Shown here: piece after piece, positions 18,723-26,129 of the stretch
Numbering within the stretch: the stretch's first letter is position 1
Layout of the letters: each line of letters begins with the position of its first letter
Assembly: GCA_033856535.1 (NCBI GenBank)
Contig: JAWVEV010000142.1
Coordinates: 1 to 64,000 of the forward strand
From: JAWVEV01 sp033856535
GTDB lineage: Bacteria; Actinomycetota; Thermoleophilia; Miltoncostaeales; Miltoncostaeaceae
Length of the DNA stretch: 64,000 bases
Direction of reading: 5' to 3'
Program-made: the position numbers and the translations under genes
The notes under the pieces: generated by a model
What the model saw: the letters and a program-made list of their open reading frames with translations, nothing else
Database searches by the model: none
Told to the model about the DNA's origin: nothing

Positions 18723-20114
18723 CTACGGGCCTGCTCCCGGGCGGTGCAGCACGACGGTGTCGCGCCCCGCCGCCTTGGCGCGGTAGAGCGCGGCGTCGGC
18801 CAGGCGGAAGAGCTCGCGCGCGTCGGCCGTCGCGTCCAGCGCGCTCACGCCGCCGGACATGGTCAGGGTCCCCACCCCGGGGAACGGCGTGCCGGACACC
18901 GCGTGCAGGGCCCGCTCGGCGGCGGCCATGGCGCCCGGCCCGCCGGTGTCGGGGAGGATCCAGGCGAACTCCTCGCCGCCGGTGCGGGCCACCAGCTCGC
19001 CGCGGCGCGCCGCGGCGGCCAGCCGGCGTGCGGCCTCGGCCAGCACGCGGTCGCCGGCCTGGTGGCCGTGCGTGTCGTTGACCAGCTTGAAGCGGTCGAG
19101 GTCGAGCAGGACCAGCGCGAGCTGGCGGCCGTGCAGCCGGGCCCGGGCGACCTCGTCCGCCAGCCGCTCGTGGAAGGTGCGCTGGTTGGGCAGGCCGGTC
19201 AGGCCGTCGGTGTGCGCGAGGGCCACGAGCGCGGTGCGCGCCTCGGCGTTGGCCACCGCGAGGCCGATCAGACGGGCGAAGCGGGCGAGATGATCGTCCG
19301 CGCGAGCGTCGACCTCGGCCCGGTCGCCGGCGATGGCCAGCACGCCCCACGGGGAGCCGGCGACGGTGATCGGTGCGGCCCGTCCGGCGGCTCGGCGCCA
19401 GGGCTCGGGCAGGGGGAGCGGACCGCTCTGGGGGCGCCCCGTCGCGACCGCGAGGGTCACGGCGTCGTCCGGGTCGAGGCCGACCGGCGCGCCGGCCAGG
19501 TCGGCCGCCGCGCGGGCGCGGGTCCAGACCCCGGTCACGCGGCCGGCCGTCGCGCCGGGCTCGGCGCGGACCACCGCGGCGACGTCGGCCCCGAGAAGCC
19601 GGCCGGCCTCCTCGGCGGCCAGCGCGAAGACGGCGCGCGCCGTGGCCTCGGTGGCCACGGCGGTGGCCACGCGCCCCAGCGCGGCCTCCAGGGCGGCCAC
19701 CCGCCGGACGACGGCCTCGCGCCGGCGCAGGCCGCGGTCGGCGGCCACGCGGCGCACCGACTCGCTCAGCTCGCGCGCGCTGAACGGCTTCTTGATGTAG
19801 TCGTCGGCTCCGGCATCGAAGCCCCGCTCGACGTCGTCCTCGGCGGCGCGCCCGGTCAGCAGGATCAGCGCCATCTCGCGCGTCCCCGGCGCGGCGCGCA
19901 GCCGGCGGGCGACCTCGATGCCGTCCATCCCGCCCATCGCCACGTCGAGCACCGCCACCTCGGGCGCCTCGTCGGTCGCCAGCCGCAGCGCGGCGTCGCC
20001 GTCGGCCGCCTCGACCACCCGGTAGCCGAGCAGCTCCAGCCGGCGTACGACCAGCTTCCGGATGTCCGCGTTGTCGTCGGCGGCCAGGGCGAGGGGTTGG
20101 ACGACGGGCTCCAC
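18723..20114 (-). CDS. REC-GAF-GGDEF diguanylate cyclase response regulator
   Basis: A 463-residue protein. The receiver domain (about 8-125) has the phospho-acceptor Asp in AVLDVAMGGMDG, then TGRA and KKPFSA. A GAF-like middle (about 150-290) precedes a C-terminal GGDEF domain (about 295-455) with LDRFKLVNDTHGHQAGD and active-site GGEEF (ARTGGEEFAW), so it should make cyclic di-GMP. The position of the inhibitory I-site reads RRGE rather than RxxD, suggesting weak or absent product inhibition. Its start is 33 bases from the lutC end, and no dedicated kinase is adjacent. Confidence 0.9.
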   Translation of the reverse strand: MEPVVQPLALAADDNADIRKLVVRRLELLGYRVVEAADGDAALRLATDEAPEVAVLDVAMGGMDGIEVARRLRAAPGTREMALILLTGRAAEDDVERGFDAGADDYIKKPFSARELSESVRRVAADRGLRRREAVVRRVAALEAALGRVATAVATEATARAVFALAAEEAGRLLGADVAAVVRAEPGATAGRVTGVWTRARAAADLAGAPVGLDPDDAVTLAVATGRPQSGPLPLPEPWRRAAGRAAPITVAGSPWGVLAIAGDRAEVDARADDHLARFARLIGLAVANAEARTALVALAHTDGLTGLPNQRTFHERLADEVARARLHGRQLALVLLDLDRFKLVNDTHGHQAGDRVLAEAARRLAAAARRGELVARTGGEEFAWILPDTGGPGAMAAAERALHAVSGTPFPGVGTLTMSGGVSALDATADARELFRLADAALYRAKAAGRDTVVLHRPGAGP

Positions 20115-20146
20115 GATGTAGAAATCGGGTTTTGCGGGGTCGGTCT

Positions 20147-20749
20147 TTACGTCGCGGGCGACAGTTCCTCGCCGATCACCAGCACGTGCAGCGCCAGCGC
20201 CCCGTGAGCGCCCAGCGTGGAGATCTTCTCGATGTCCGAGGTGCGGCTCGGGCCGGACACCAGCGACACCGCCGAGGGCGGCCGCCGGCCGGCGGCGAAG
20301 GTCGCCACCAGGGCCTCCTCGAGCGTCCGGACGAGCCGCTCGGCCGGCAGCAGGGCCAGGTGGTAAGCGCTCGCGACGTCGATCGCGCGGCCGTGGCCCG
20401 CGCCGGCCTCCAGCACCAGCGTCCCGCGCTCGGCCACCCCGAACGCCGGCACGGTGATCCCGCAGGCGGTCTCGGGGCTCTCCAGCCCGAGCAGGCCCCG
20501 CCAGGCGCCGCCGGCGCGCGGGTCGCGCGGCCCGGGCCAGCGAACCGGCTCGATCCCGGCCGACGCGAGCGCGACGGGCAGGCCCAACGCGTCCATCAGC
20601 GGGTGGTCCGCCAGCAGCGCCCGCGACGCGCCCCAGCTCCGGATGCGCTCGACGACCCGCGCGGCGGCGCCGGCGGCGTCGCAGCGCTCGCCGCTCCCCC
20701 GGCGCCGCTCGATGGCGGCGATCAGCTGCTCGGCGAGCGCGGCGGCCAC
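20147..20749 (-). CDS. lutC: Lactate utilization protein C (LUD domain)
   Basis: A 200-residue LUD-domain protein, the smallest subunit of the LutABC L-lactate dehydrogenase complex. Conserved segments are the glycine-rich ITVPAFGVAERGTLVLEAG stretch and SLVSGPSRTSDIEK near the C-terminus, the family signature. The start GTG 20749 lies 28 bases inside the end of lutB, so the genes are translationally coupled. Together with the two upstream genes it should oxidise lactate to pyruvate at the membrane. Confidence 0.88.
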   Translation of the reverse strand: MAAALAEQLIAAIERRRGSGERCDAAGAAARVVERIRSWGASRALLADHPLMDALGLPVALASAGIEPVRWPGPRDPRAGGAWRGLLGLESPETACGITVPAFGVAERGTLVLEAGAGHGRAIDVASAYHLALLPAERLVRTLEEALVATFAAGRRPPSAVSLVSGPSRTSDIEKISTLGAHGALALHVLVIGEELSPAT

Positions 20750-22128
20750 CGGGTGGGCAGGTCCCGCTGCGAGGTCCAGGCGGCCCCCGGCCCGGGCAGC
20801 CGCCGGGCCCAGCCGCGCCGGCCGGCCAGGCGCAGCCCCCCGCGCGCGAGCGCGCGGGTGGCCCGATAGGCCCAGGGCCGGCTCCAGGCGAGGGCCCAGA
20901 GGCGGAAGCGCAGGCGGTCGCGCCGGTGGCCCGGGGTCGTCACCCGGTTGCGCACCCGCACGAGCAGATCGTGGAGCGGGATCCCGACCGGGCAGGCCTC
21001 GTGGCAGGCGCCGCAGAGCGAGGAGAGGAAGGGCAGCTCGCTCGACCGCTCGCCGCGCATGCCCTCGAGCAGCGGCGTCACCACGGCGCCGATGGGGCCC
21101 GAGTAGGGCGACCCGTAGGCCTGTCCGCCGACGCTGCGCCACATCGGGCAGGAGTAGAGGCAGGCGCCGCAGCGGATGCAGTTGAGCGCGTCCTGCAGGT
21201 CCGTGCCGCGCAGCGCGGCACGCCCGCCGTCGAGCAGCAGCAGGTGCAGCTCGACCGGCCCGTCGGCCTCGTCGGGCGCGCGCGGGCCGGTGATCAGGTT
21301 CACGTAGGTGGCCGCGTCGTCGCCGATGGCCGCCATCGGCAGCAGCTGCAGCAGGTGGGCCGCCTCGGACCAGTCCGCCACCACCCGCTCCATGCCCATC
21401 ACGGCCACGTGGATGCGGGGGAGGGCGGTGACCAGACGGGCGTTGCCCTCGTTCTCGACGACGCAGAGCGTGCCGGTCTCGGCGACCGCCAGGTTCACGC
21501 CCGAGACGCCGATGTCCGCGGCCGCGAACACCTCGCGCAGGCGCCGGCGCGCGTGGGCCACCAGAGCCTCGCGGCCCTCGGGCACGGCCTCGCCGCTCTC
21601 GGCCGCGAGCACGCTCCGGATCTGCTCTTTGTTGAGGTGCACGGCCGGCGCGATGATGTGCGACGGGTGCTCCTGCATGAGCTGGAGGATCCACTCGCCG
21701 AGGTCGGTCTCGACCACGCGCAGGCCCGCCTCCTCGAGGGCCTCGTTGAGCTTGATCTCCTCCGTGGCCATCGACTTCGACTTGGCCACGAGGGTCGCGC
21801 CGCGGGCCGCCGCCAGGTCGGTGATGTAGCGGCAGGCGGCGTCGGAGTCGGCCACCCGCGTCACGGTCCCGCCGGCCGCGCGCACCCGCTCCTCCAGGCG
21901 CTCGAGCAGCTCCGGCAGCCGCGCGATGTTGTCGCGCCGGATGCCGGTCGCGCGCTCGCGCATCGCCGCGAAGTCGTGCTGCTCGGCCATCTGGCGTCGG
22001 CCCTTGGCCCAGCTGGCCTGGGCCGCCCGCAGGTTTCCGCCGAGCTCGGCGTCGGCCAGCGCCTCGCGTGTCCGCTCGCGAAGCGGCGCGGTGATCTCCG
22101 GGTAGGTGACCGGGATCCGCTTGCTCAT
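20722..22128 (-). CDS. lutB: Lactate utilization iron-sulfur protein B
   Basis: A 468-residue protein with an N-terminal LUD domain (about 60-290; VAKSKSMATEEIKLNEALE and SGVNLAVAETGTLCVVENEG) and a ferredoxin-like region with two 4Fe-4S clusters (CIRCGACLYSCP and CGACHEACPVG). The ATG overlaps the lutA stop by four bases. The C-terminal 40 residues are Arg/Pro-rich and overlap lutC. The complex transfers electrons from lactate to the respiratory chain. No GntR-type lutR regulator is adjacent. Confidence 0.92.
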   Translation of the reverse strand: MSKRIPVTYPEITAPLRERTREALADAELGGNLRAAQASWAKGRRQMAEQHDFAAMRERATGIRRDNIARLPELLERLEERVRAAGGTVTRVADSDAACRYITDLAAARGATLVAKSKSMATEEIKLNEALEEAGLRVVETDLGEWILQLMQEHPSHIIAPAVHLNKEQIRSVLAAESGEAVPEGREALVAHARRRLREVFAAADIGVSGVNLAVAETGTLCVVENEGNARLVTALPRIHVAVMGMERVVADWSEAAHLLQLLPMAAIGDDAATYVNLITGPRAPDEADGPVELHLLLLDGGRAALRGTDLQDALNCIRCGACLYSCPMWRSVGGQAYGSPYSGPIGAVVTPLLEGMRGERSSELPFLSSLCGACHEACPVGIPLHDLLVRVRNRVTTPGHRRDRLRFRLWALAWSRPWAYRATRALARGGLRLAGRRGWARRLPGPGAAWTSQRDLPTRWPPRSPSS

Positions 22129-22844
22129 GCGGCGTCCTCGGCGAGCAACTCGGCCAGATGGCGCGCGCGCAGCGGGATGCCCGTGCGGCGCGCCCGGCCC
22201 GTGATGTGCAGGAGGCAGGACAGGTCGCAGGCCACAAGCTCGTCGGCGCCGGTCGCCGCGGCGTTCCGGGCCTTCTCCTCGCCCAGGCGCCCCGACACCT
22301 CGGGGTAGTTGACGCTGAACGTGCCGCCGAAGCCGCAGCAGACGTCGGTCTGGGCCATCTCGCGCAGCTCGACCCCGGGCGCGGCCTCCGCCAGCACCGC
22401 GCGGGAGCTCTCGCGCTCGCCCAGCAGGCGCAGCATGTGGCACGAGTCGTGCAGCGTCACCGACCCGCGCGCCGCGCTCTCCGGGCGCAGGCCGTTTTGG
22501 TGCAGGAACTGCGACAACTCGAGCGTCCGGCCGGCCATCTGGCGCGCCTCGGCCTCCTCGGGGCGGCCGGTGAAGAGGTCGAGGTAGCCGTGGGTGACCA
22601 TCGCGGCGCAGGAGCCCGAGGGGACCACCACCGGGTCGTCGCCGCGGAAGGCCCGCAGCGCCCGGCGGGCCACCCGGCGCGCCTCGTCGGGGTGGCCGGC
22701 GCTCCAGCCCGGCTGGCCGCAGCAGGTCTGGGACCGCGGCACCACCACCTCGACGCCGCAGCCCTCCAGCACCCGCCGGGTCGCGTCGATGATCGAGGGA
22801 GCGGCGATGTCGGCGAGGCACGTCCTCATCAGCAGCGCTCGCAC
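22125..22844 (-). CDS. lutA: Lactate utilization iron-sulfur protein A (CCG-domain)
   Basis: A 239-residue protein with two CCG cysteine-rich domains typical of heterodisulfide-reductase-like subunits: SQTCCGQPGWSAGH with GSCAAMV, and DSCHMLR with DVCCGFGGTFSV. It begins at GTG 22844 (MRALLMRTCLADIAAP), matching the family N-terminus. It is the first gene of lutABC and is divergent from ssrA, 39 bases away. Confidence 0.92.
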   Translation of the reverse strand: MRALLMRTCLADIAAPSIIDATRRVLEGCGVEVVVPRSQTCCGQPGWSAGHPDEARRVARRALRAFRGDDPVVVPSGSCAAMVTHGYLDLFTGRPEEAEARQMAGRTLELSQFLHQNGLRPESAARGSVTLHDSCHMLRLLGERESSRAVLAEAAPGVELREMAQTDVCCGFGGTFSVNYPEVSGRLGEEKARNAAATGADELVACDLSCLLHITGRARRTGIPLRARHLAELLAEDAA

Positions 22845-22866
22845 GGGGCCGAGTCTAGCCCCCTGC

Positions 22867-22872
22867 TAGAAT
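22867..22872 (+). promoter_or_regulatory. Candidate -10 (TAGAAT) for ssrA
   Basis: TAGAAT ends 11 bases before the predicted mature 5' end of tmRNA at 22884. This fits a short 5' leader removed by RNase P. No clear -35 hexamer is seen. Confidence 0.5.
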
Positions 22873-22883
22873 CCCACGTTCAC

Positions 22884-23250
22884 GGGCCCGATCCAGTTTC
22901 GACGGAGTGGGACCGCATCAGTAAGCGAGCCGCGGACCCGGTGGACCGCGTTAACAACCGGGAACCAATGGAGCTGCGGAGAACTCTCCCAAGCTCGCTC
23001 TCGCTGCCTAAACAGCAGTAAATGAGAGCCATCGGCCCCTCTTCGGACCGTGAGGGGGATCACCGGTGTCAGCCAGCGGTCCTGGCTCGTCGGCAGCGGC
23101 GCTCGGTCGGCGGGTGAGATCACAGGAGCACCTGGCGGGGAGGCGGTCGGTCGACGGTGACGCCCCTCGCGAGACCTTCACCGACGACTGCGCTCGGAGA
23201 AGCTGATGCGGGATTGCTTTCGGACGCCGGGGCAGTGCCGGCCGGGTCCA
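22884..23250 (+). ncRNA. ssrA: Transfer-messenger RNA (tmRNA)
   Basis: A 367-base RNA. The 5' acceptor strand GGGCCCG (22884-22890) pairs with CGGGTCC (23243-23249), and A23250 is the discriminator. TTTCGACGG near the 5' end is the tmRNA hallmark. The tag frame ends Lys-Leu-Ala-Leu-Ala-Ala with TAA at 23009-23011; upstream codons read Gly-Thr-Asn-Gly-Ala-Ala-Glu-Asn-Ser-Pro, bounded by an in-frame TAA at 22952, so the resume codon lies between. TTTCGGACG precedes the T-arm, as in E. coli. The T-stem GCCGG/CCGGC encloses GGCAGTG instead of the usual TTCRANY, and CCA is not encoded (CCT). It rescues stalled ribosomes with SmpB. Confidence 0.9.
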
Positions 23251-23261
23251 CCTGACGGTCA

Positions 23262-23287
23262 TCGGGAGTCGCCTCGGCGGCTCCCGA
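23262..23287 (+). terminator. Terminator hairpin after ssrA
   Basis: TCGGGAG pairs with CTCCCGA, extended through a T-G wobble by CGCC/GGCG, giving about 12 bp with a tiny loop. It begins 11 bases after the tmRNA end and is followed by GCCGTTT. It separates ssrA from the fluoride riboswitch. Confidence 0.65.
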
Positions 23288-23329
23288 GCCGTTTCCGGGG
23301 CGCTACCATCGCCCCGCGCACGGCGCGTG

Positions 23330-23383
23330 CGCGCGCGATGGGGTTCGCGCCCAACCGCTCCCGCGGGAGCTGATGACTCCTGT
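23330..23383 (+). promoter_or_regulatory. Fluoride riboswitch (crcB motif)
   Basis: The sequence matches the fluoride aptamer: GCGATGGGGTTCGC at the 5' side, CCAACCGC, a short hairpin CTCCCGCGGGAG, then CTGATGACTCCT at the 3' side. A TACCAT -10-like element lies at 23304-23309. The aptamer ends about 50 bases before the first fluC ATG. The GC-rich segment after it (23386-23416), followed by a GGAGGAG ribosome binding site, could be the expression platform. Fluoride binding is expected to turn on the two downstream exporters. Confidence 0.93.
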
Positions 23384-23433
23384 TCCGGCCGCCGGCCGCT
23401 CCGGCCGCGGCCCGTCGAGCGGAGGAGTCGGGC

Positions 23434-23814
23434 ATGGGCGCGGTGGTGGGCGGATGGCGGGTCGCGGGCGCCGTGGCGGTGGGCGGCGCGTGCGGCGGGG
23501 TGCTCCGGACGGCGCTCGAGGCGCGCTGGCCCGCCGGCGGCGGCTGGCCCTGGGCGACCTTCGCCGCGAACCTGGTCGGCGCGGCGCTGCTCGCGTGGGT
23601 GGTGGCCCGGCTCGGCGCGCGCCCGTGGGCGCGGCCGCTGCTCGGGGCCGGCCTCTGCGGCGGCCTGACCACCTTCTCGACGCTGCAGCTCGAGGCGATC
23701 GACCTGGCCCGCGCCGGGAACGGGGTGCTCGCGGCGTCCTACGTCGCGGCGACGGTGGCCGGAGGGCTCGCGGTCGCGGCCGCCGTCCTGGCCGCGGCCC
23801 CCCGGCCCGCGTGA
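23434..23814 (+). CDS. crcB: Fluoride ion channel subunit FluC/CrcB, first copy
   Basis: A 126-residue, four-helix membrane protein. It has the family's glycine-rich N-terminal helix (VGGACGGVLRTALE), the Asn in FAANLVGAALLAW, and the fluoride-lining TTFST segment (GLTTFSTLQLEA). FluC works as a dual-topology dimer. Here two different copies are encoded in tandem, which suggests a heterodimer with fixed opposite topologies. It is preceded by GGAGGAG and lies under the fluoride riboswitch. Confidence 0.92.
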   Translation: MGAVVGGWRVAGAVAVGGACGGVLRTALEARWPAGGGWPWATFAANLVGAALLAWVVARLGARPWARPLLGAGLCGGLTTFSTLQLEAIDLARAGNGVLAASYVAATVAGGLAVAAAVLAAAPRPA

Positions 23815-24173
23815 GCGGCGCGGGACTCTGGGCCGGCGTCGCGGCCGCCAGCGGCGCCGGCGCGCTTCTGCGCGCCTGGGTCGACGGGCTCGTCCGCCGC
23901 CGCGCCCGCGCGCCGTTCGGCACCTTCGCGGTCAACGCGAGCGGCGCCCTGGTCCTCGGCCTGCTGATCGGCGGGGCCGCGGACGGCGGGCTCGCGACGG
24001 TGCTGGTCACCGGGCTCATCGGCTCCTACACGACCTTCTCGGGCTGGATGCTCGACACGCTGCGGCTGGCCGAGCGGGGCCGGCCGTGGGCCGCCGCGGC
24101 GAACGTCGGCGCTCAGCTCGCGGTCGGCTCGGCCGCCGTCGTGGTCGGGTCGTGGGCGGCCGCGTCGCTCTGA
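23811..24173 (+). CDS. crcB: Fluoride ion channel subunit FluC/CrcB, second copy
   Basis: A 120-residue paralogue whose GTG overlaps the stop of the first copy (GTGA). Conserved features are SGAGALLRAWVD, FAVNASGALVLGLLIG and GSYTTFSGWMLDTL. Translational coupling to copy 1 fits stoichiometric assembly of a heterodimeric channel. Its last 61 bases overlap the end of the convergent YbdK-like gene. Confidence 0.92.
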   Translation: MSGAGLWAGVAAASGAGALLRAWVDGLVRRRARAPFGTFAVNASGALVLGLLIGGAADGGLATVLVTGLIGSYTTFSGWMLDTLRLAERGRPWAAAANVGAQLAVGSAAVVVGSWAAASL

Positions 24174-25312
24174 GGCGGCGGAGATCCCGTCCGCGCATCC
24201 TCCTCGTCGGGCGCGTAGCAGGCGGCCAGCGCCGTGGGCACGCCGGGGATCCCCATCATGCGGGCCGCCTCGCGCTGGAACGCCGCCCCGCCCCCGCGCG
24301 CGAGCGCCCCGGCGGCCTCGAGCTCCTCCTCGCAGCCGAGCGCCCGCGCGTGCGGGCGGCACTCGGCGATCGCCCGGTCCAGGAGCTCCTTCAGCTCCTC
24401 GCGCGCGCGTCCCCGGATGAGCCGGGCCGCGGGCCCGTCCCGCATCGCCAGGAAGCGGTTCTCGACCAACACCTCGGGCGGCTCGCCCGCGGCGTCGTCG
24501 GGCTCCTCGACCGAGGCCCGCACCAGGCATTGGACCAGCGCGATCAGCGGCGCCGTGTCCGCCACCCGCCGCTGGGCGTCCATCGCGCGGATCTCGAGCG
24601 TGCCGAACTCGGGCTTCAGCCGCAGGTCCCACCAGACGTGCGTCGCATCGGGGATCGCGCCGGCATCGATCAGGGCGTCGATCGCCCCCGTGTACGCGGG
24701 GTACGAACCGAAGGCCCGCGGCATCCCGGTTCGCGGGAAGGCGTCGAAGACGAAGGTGCGCGCGCCGGCGAGCCCGCTGTCCTTCGCCCGCCAGAACGGC
24801 GAGTTGGCGGCGAGCCCGATGAGCAGGGGGATCCGGTCGCGCATCCGGTCGAAGGCGCGGAGCGCGGTCTCGGCGTCGGGGAGGCCCACATGCACGTGCA
24901 GGCCGAAGGTCGGCTCGCGGCGGGTGAGGGCGCCCATCTTGTCGTGCAGGTGCCGGTGGCGCGGGTCGTGCGACAGCTCGGTCGTGAGCCCGAGGGCCAA
25001 GGGGTGGATGCCGGCGCTCGCCGCCCGGAGGCCGTGCATCGCGAGCCGGCCCGTGAGCTCGGCCCGCAGGGCGCGGAGCTCGGTCGCCGCGGCGCCGGCG
25101 GTCGCGTGCACGCCCGTGGCGATCTCCAGCGCTCCGGCGTGCGTCTCGGGCGCGACCCGGTCCCCGAGGCCGGAGGGGAGCGCGGCGATCACCTCCTCGG
25201 CGCGGCCGGCGAGCCCGAGGCTCTGGGCGTCGAGGAGCATCAACTCCTCCTCGGCGCCGACGGTGTAAGGCCGGGGCCCGGCGCGCCAGGCCCAGCGCCC
25301 GTCCTCGCTCAT
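24113..25312 (-). CDS. YbdK-type carboxylate-amine ligase (glutamate-cysteine ligase 2 family)
   Basis: A 399-residue protein. The family is recognised by YTVGAEEELMLLD at the N-terminus, THAGALEIATGVH, the catalytic core LHVHVGLPDAETA, ANSPFWRAKDSGLAGAR, and WWDLRLKPEFGTLEIRAMD. YbdK/GCS2 proteins form gamma-glutamyl peptide bonds; the product here is unknown (glutathione, ergothioneine precursors or another gamma-glutamyl amide). Its ATG overlaps the stop of an amidotransferase-like relic by four bases, and its 3' end overlaps the second fluC copy on the other strand. Confidence 0.87.
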   Translation of the reverse strand: MSEDGRWAWRAGPRPYTVGAEEELMLLDAQSLGLAGRAEEVIAALPSGLGDRVAPETHAGALEIATGVHATAGAAATELRALRAELTGRLAMHGLRAASAGIHPLALGLTTELSHDPRHRHLHDKMGALTRREPTFGLHVHVGLPDAETALRAFDRMRDRIPLLIGLAANSPFWRAKDSGLAGARTFVFDAFPRTGMPRAFGSYPAYTGAIDALIDAGAIPDATHVWWDLRLKPEFGTLEIRAMDAQRRVADTAPLIALVQCLVRASVEEPDDAAGEPPEVLVENRFLAMRDGPAARLIRGRAREELKELLDRAIAECRPHARALGCEEELEAAGALARGGGAAFQREAARMMGIPGVPTALAACYAPDEEDARTGSPPPQSDAAAHDPTTTAAEPTAS

Positions 25313-25743
25313 CCGGCGCGGGCCCGGTCGACGAAGGCGGAGAACGGGGCGAGCTGCTCGGGCCGCTCGACCGCCTCCACCAGACCGTCCGGCGCCCGGT
25401 CGACCGCCTCACGCGCCAACTCGAGCTCGAACGCGTCCAGGTCGGGCTCGGTGGGCCCGAGCTCTGGGTGGGCGGGCGCGCGGTAGAAGCTCGGGTGGAT
25501 GTCCGGGCCGCCGGGCAGGCAGAGCCCGGCCAGGTTGTCGAGCAGCGGCGGCGCCAGCGTCGGGACGGTCGGCGGCAGCACCACGGGGAGGCCACCCGCC
25601 CGCTCGAGCGCGCGCACGCAGGCCAGCCCGAGGGCCATCTCGGGGAGCCGGGGCTCGCCCTCGGGGACGGGCGCCGTCCGCGCGGCCTCGCGCAGCTCGG
25701 CCGTCGAGATGCCCACCAGGGGCCGCCGGGGGGACGGGCTCAC
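25309..25743 (-). CDS. Internally deleted gamma-glutamyl hydrolase/GATase1 relic
   Basis: A 144-residue protein. Its first 110 residues match the start of class I glutamine amidotransferase-like gamma-Glu hydrolases (PuuD family): RPLVGIST, ALERAGGLPVVLPP, LDNLAGLCLPGGPDIHPSFY, then DLDAFELELAREAVDR. In intact relatives the next residues are the GICRG elbow with catalytic Cys. Here the sequence jumps to APDGLVEAVERPE and then to APFSAFVDRARAG, both normally near the C-terminus, so roughly 80-100 residues with Cys, His and Glu are missing. It cannot be a working hydrolase. Frame and coupling to the ligase are intact. Confidence 0.75.
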   Translation of the reverse strand: MSPSPRRPLVGISTAELREAARTAPVPEGEPRLPEMALGLACVRALERAGGLPVVLPPTVPTLAPPLLDNLAGLCLPGGPDIHPSFYRAPAHPELGPTEPDLDAFELELAREAVDRAPDGLVEAVERPEQLAPFSAFVDRARAG

Positions 25744-26129
25744 GCCGGATGCCTTCCCCGCAGGCGGCGCTCATGTAACCACAGACAAACTATTCGGCGA
25801 ACCTAACTTCAGAAGTAGGGGCCTGACGCGCGTCGCGGCCGACCCGGCCCGACGTCCATCACCGTTCGCCGGGAGCGGGCGCTCCCGAGGCCGCCCCGGC
25901 CCGAGTCTCCGGCCGCCGCCGTCCCGGCGCCGGCGCGGCGGAAGCGATCGCGGCGGAGGGTGCGCCGGGCGCTCTCGAAGATCCACCGCTGGTCCGGATG
26001 CGGGTCGGGATACGCCTACGTGCCGCTGATCCTGCCGGTCGCCGGGCTCGCCTGGCGGACTCTCCGGGCGCGCCGTCCGGCGGTTCCTGGCCAGGGGCCC
26101 GCCTCAGGGGCATCCCTTATGCTCGATTC
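25744..26129. other. 386-base divergent intergenic region
   Basis: It contains an unusually AT-rich stretch at about 25770-25815 with the inverted repeat ACTTC-A-GAAGT (25806-25816), a likely promoter or operator zone between divergent genes. The right half (25860-26110) is very GC-rich. A possible 57-codon frame starts at GTG 25960 after GGAGG, contains one hydrophobic segment (YVPLILPVAGLAW) and ends in TGA overlapping the next ATG, but its support is weak. TATGCT at 26119-26124 lies 5 bases before the next start. Confidence 0.4.
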
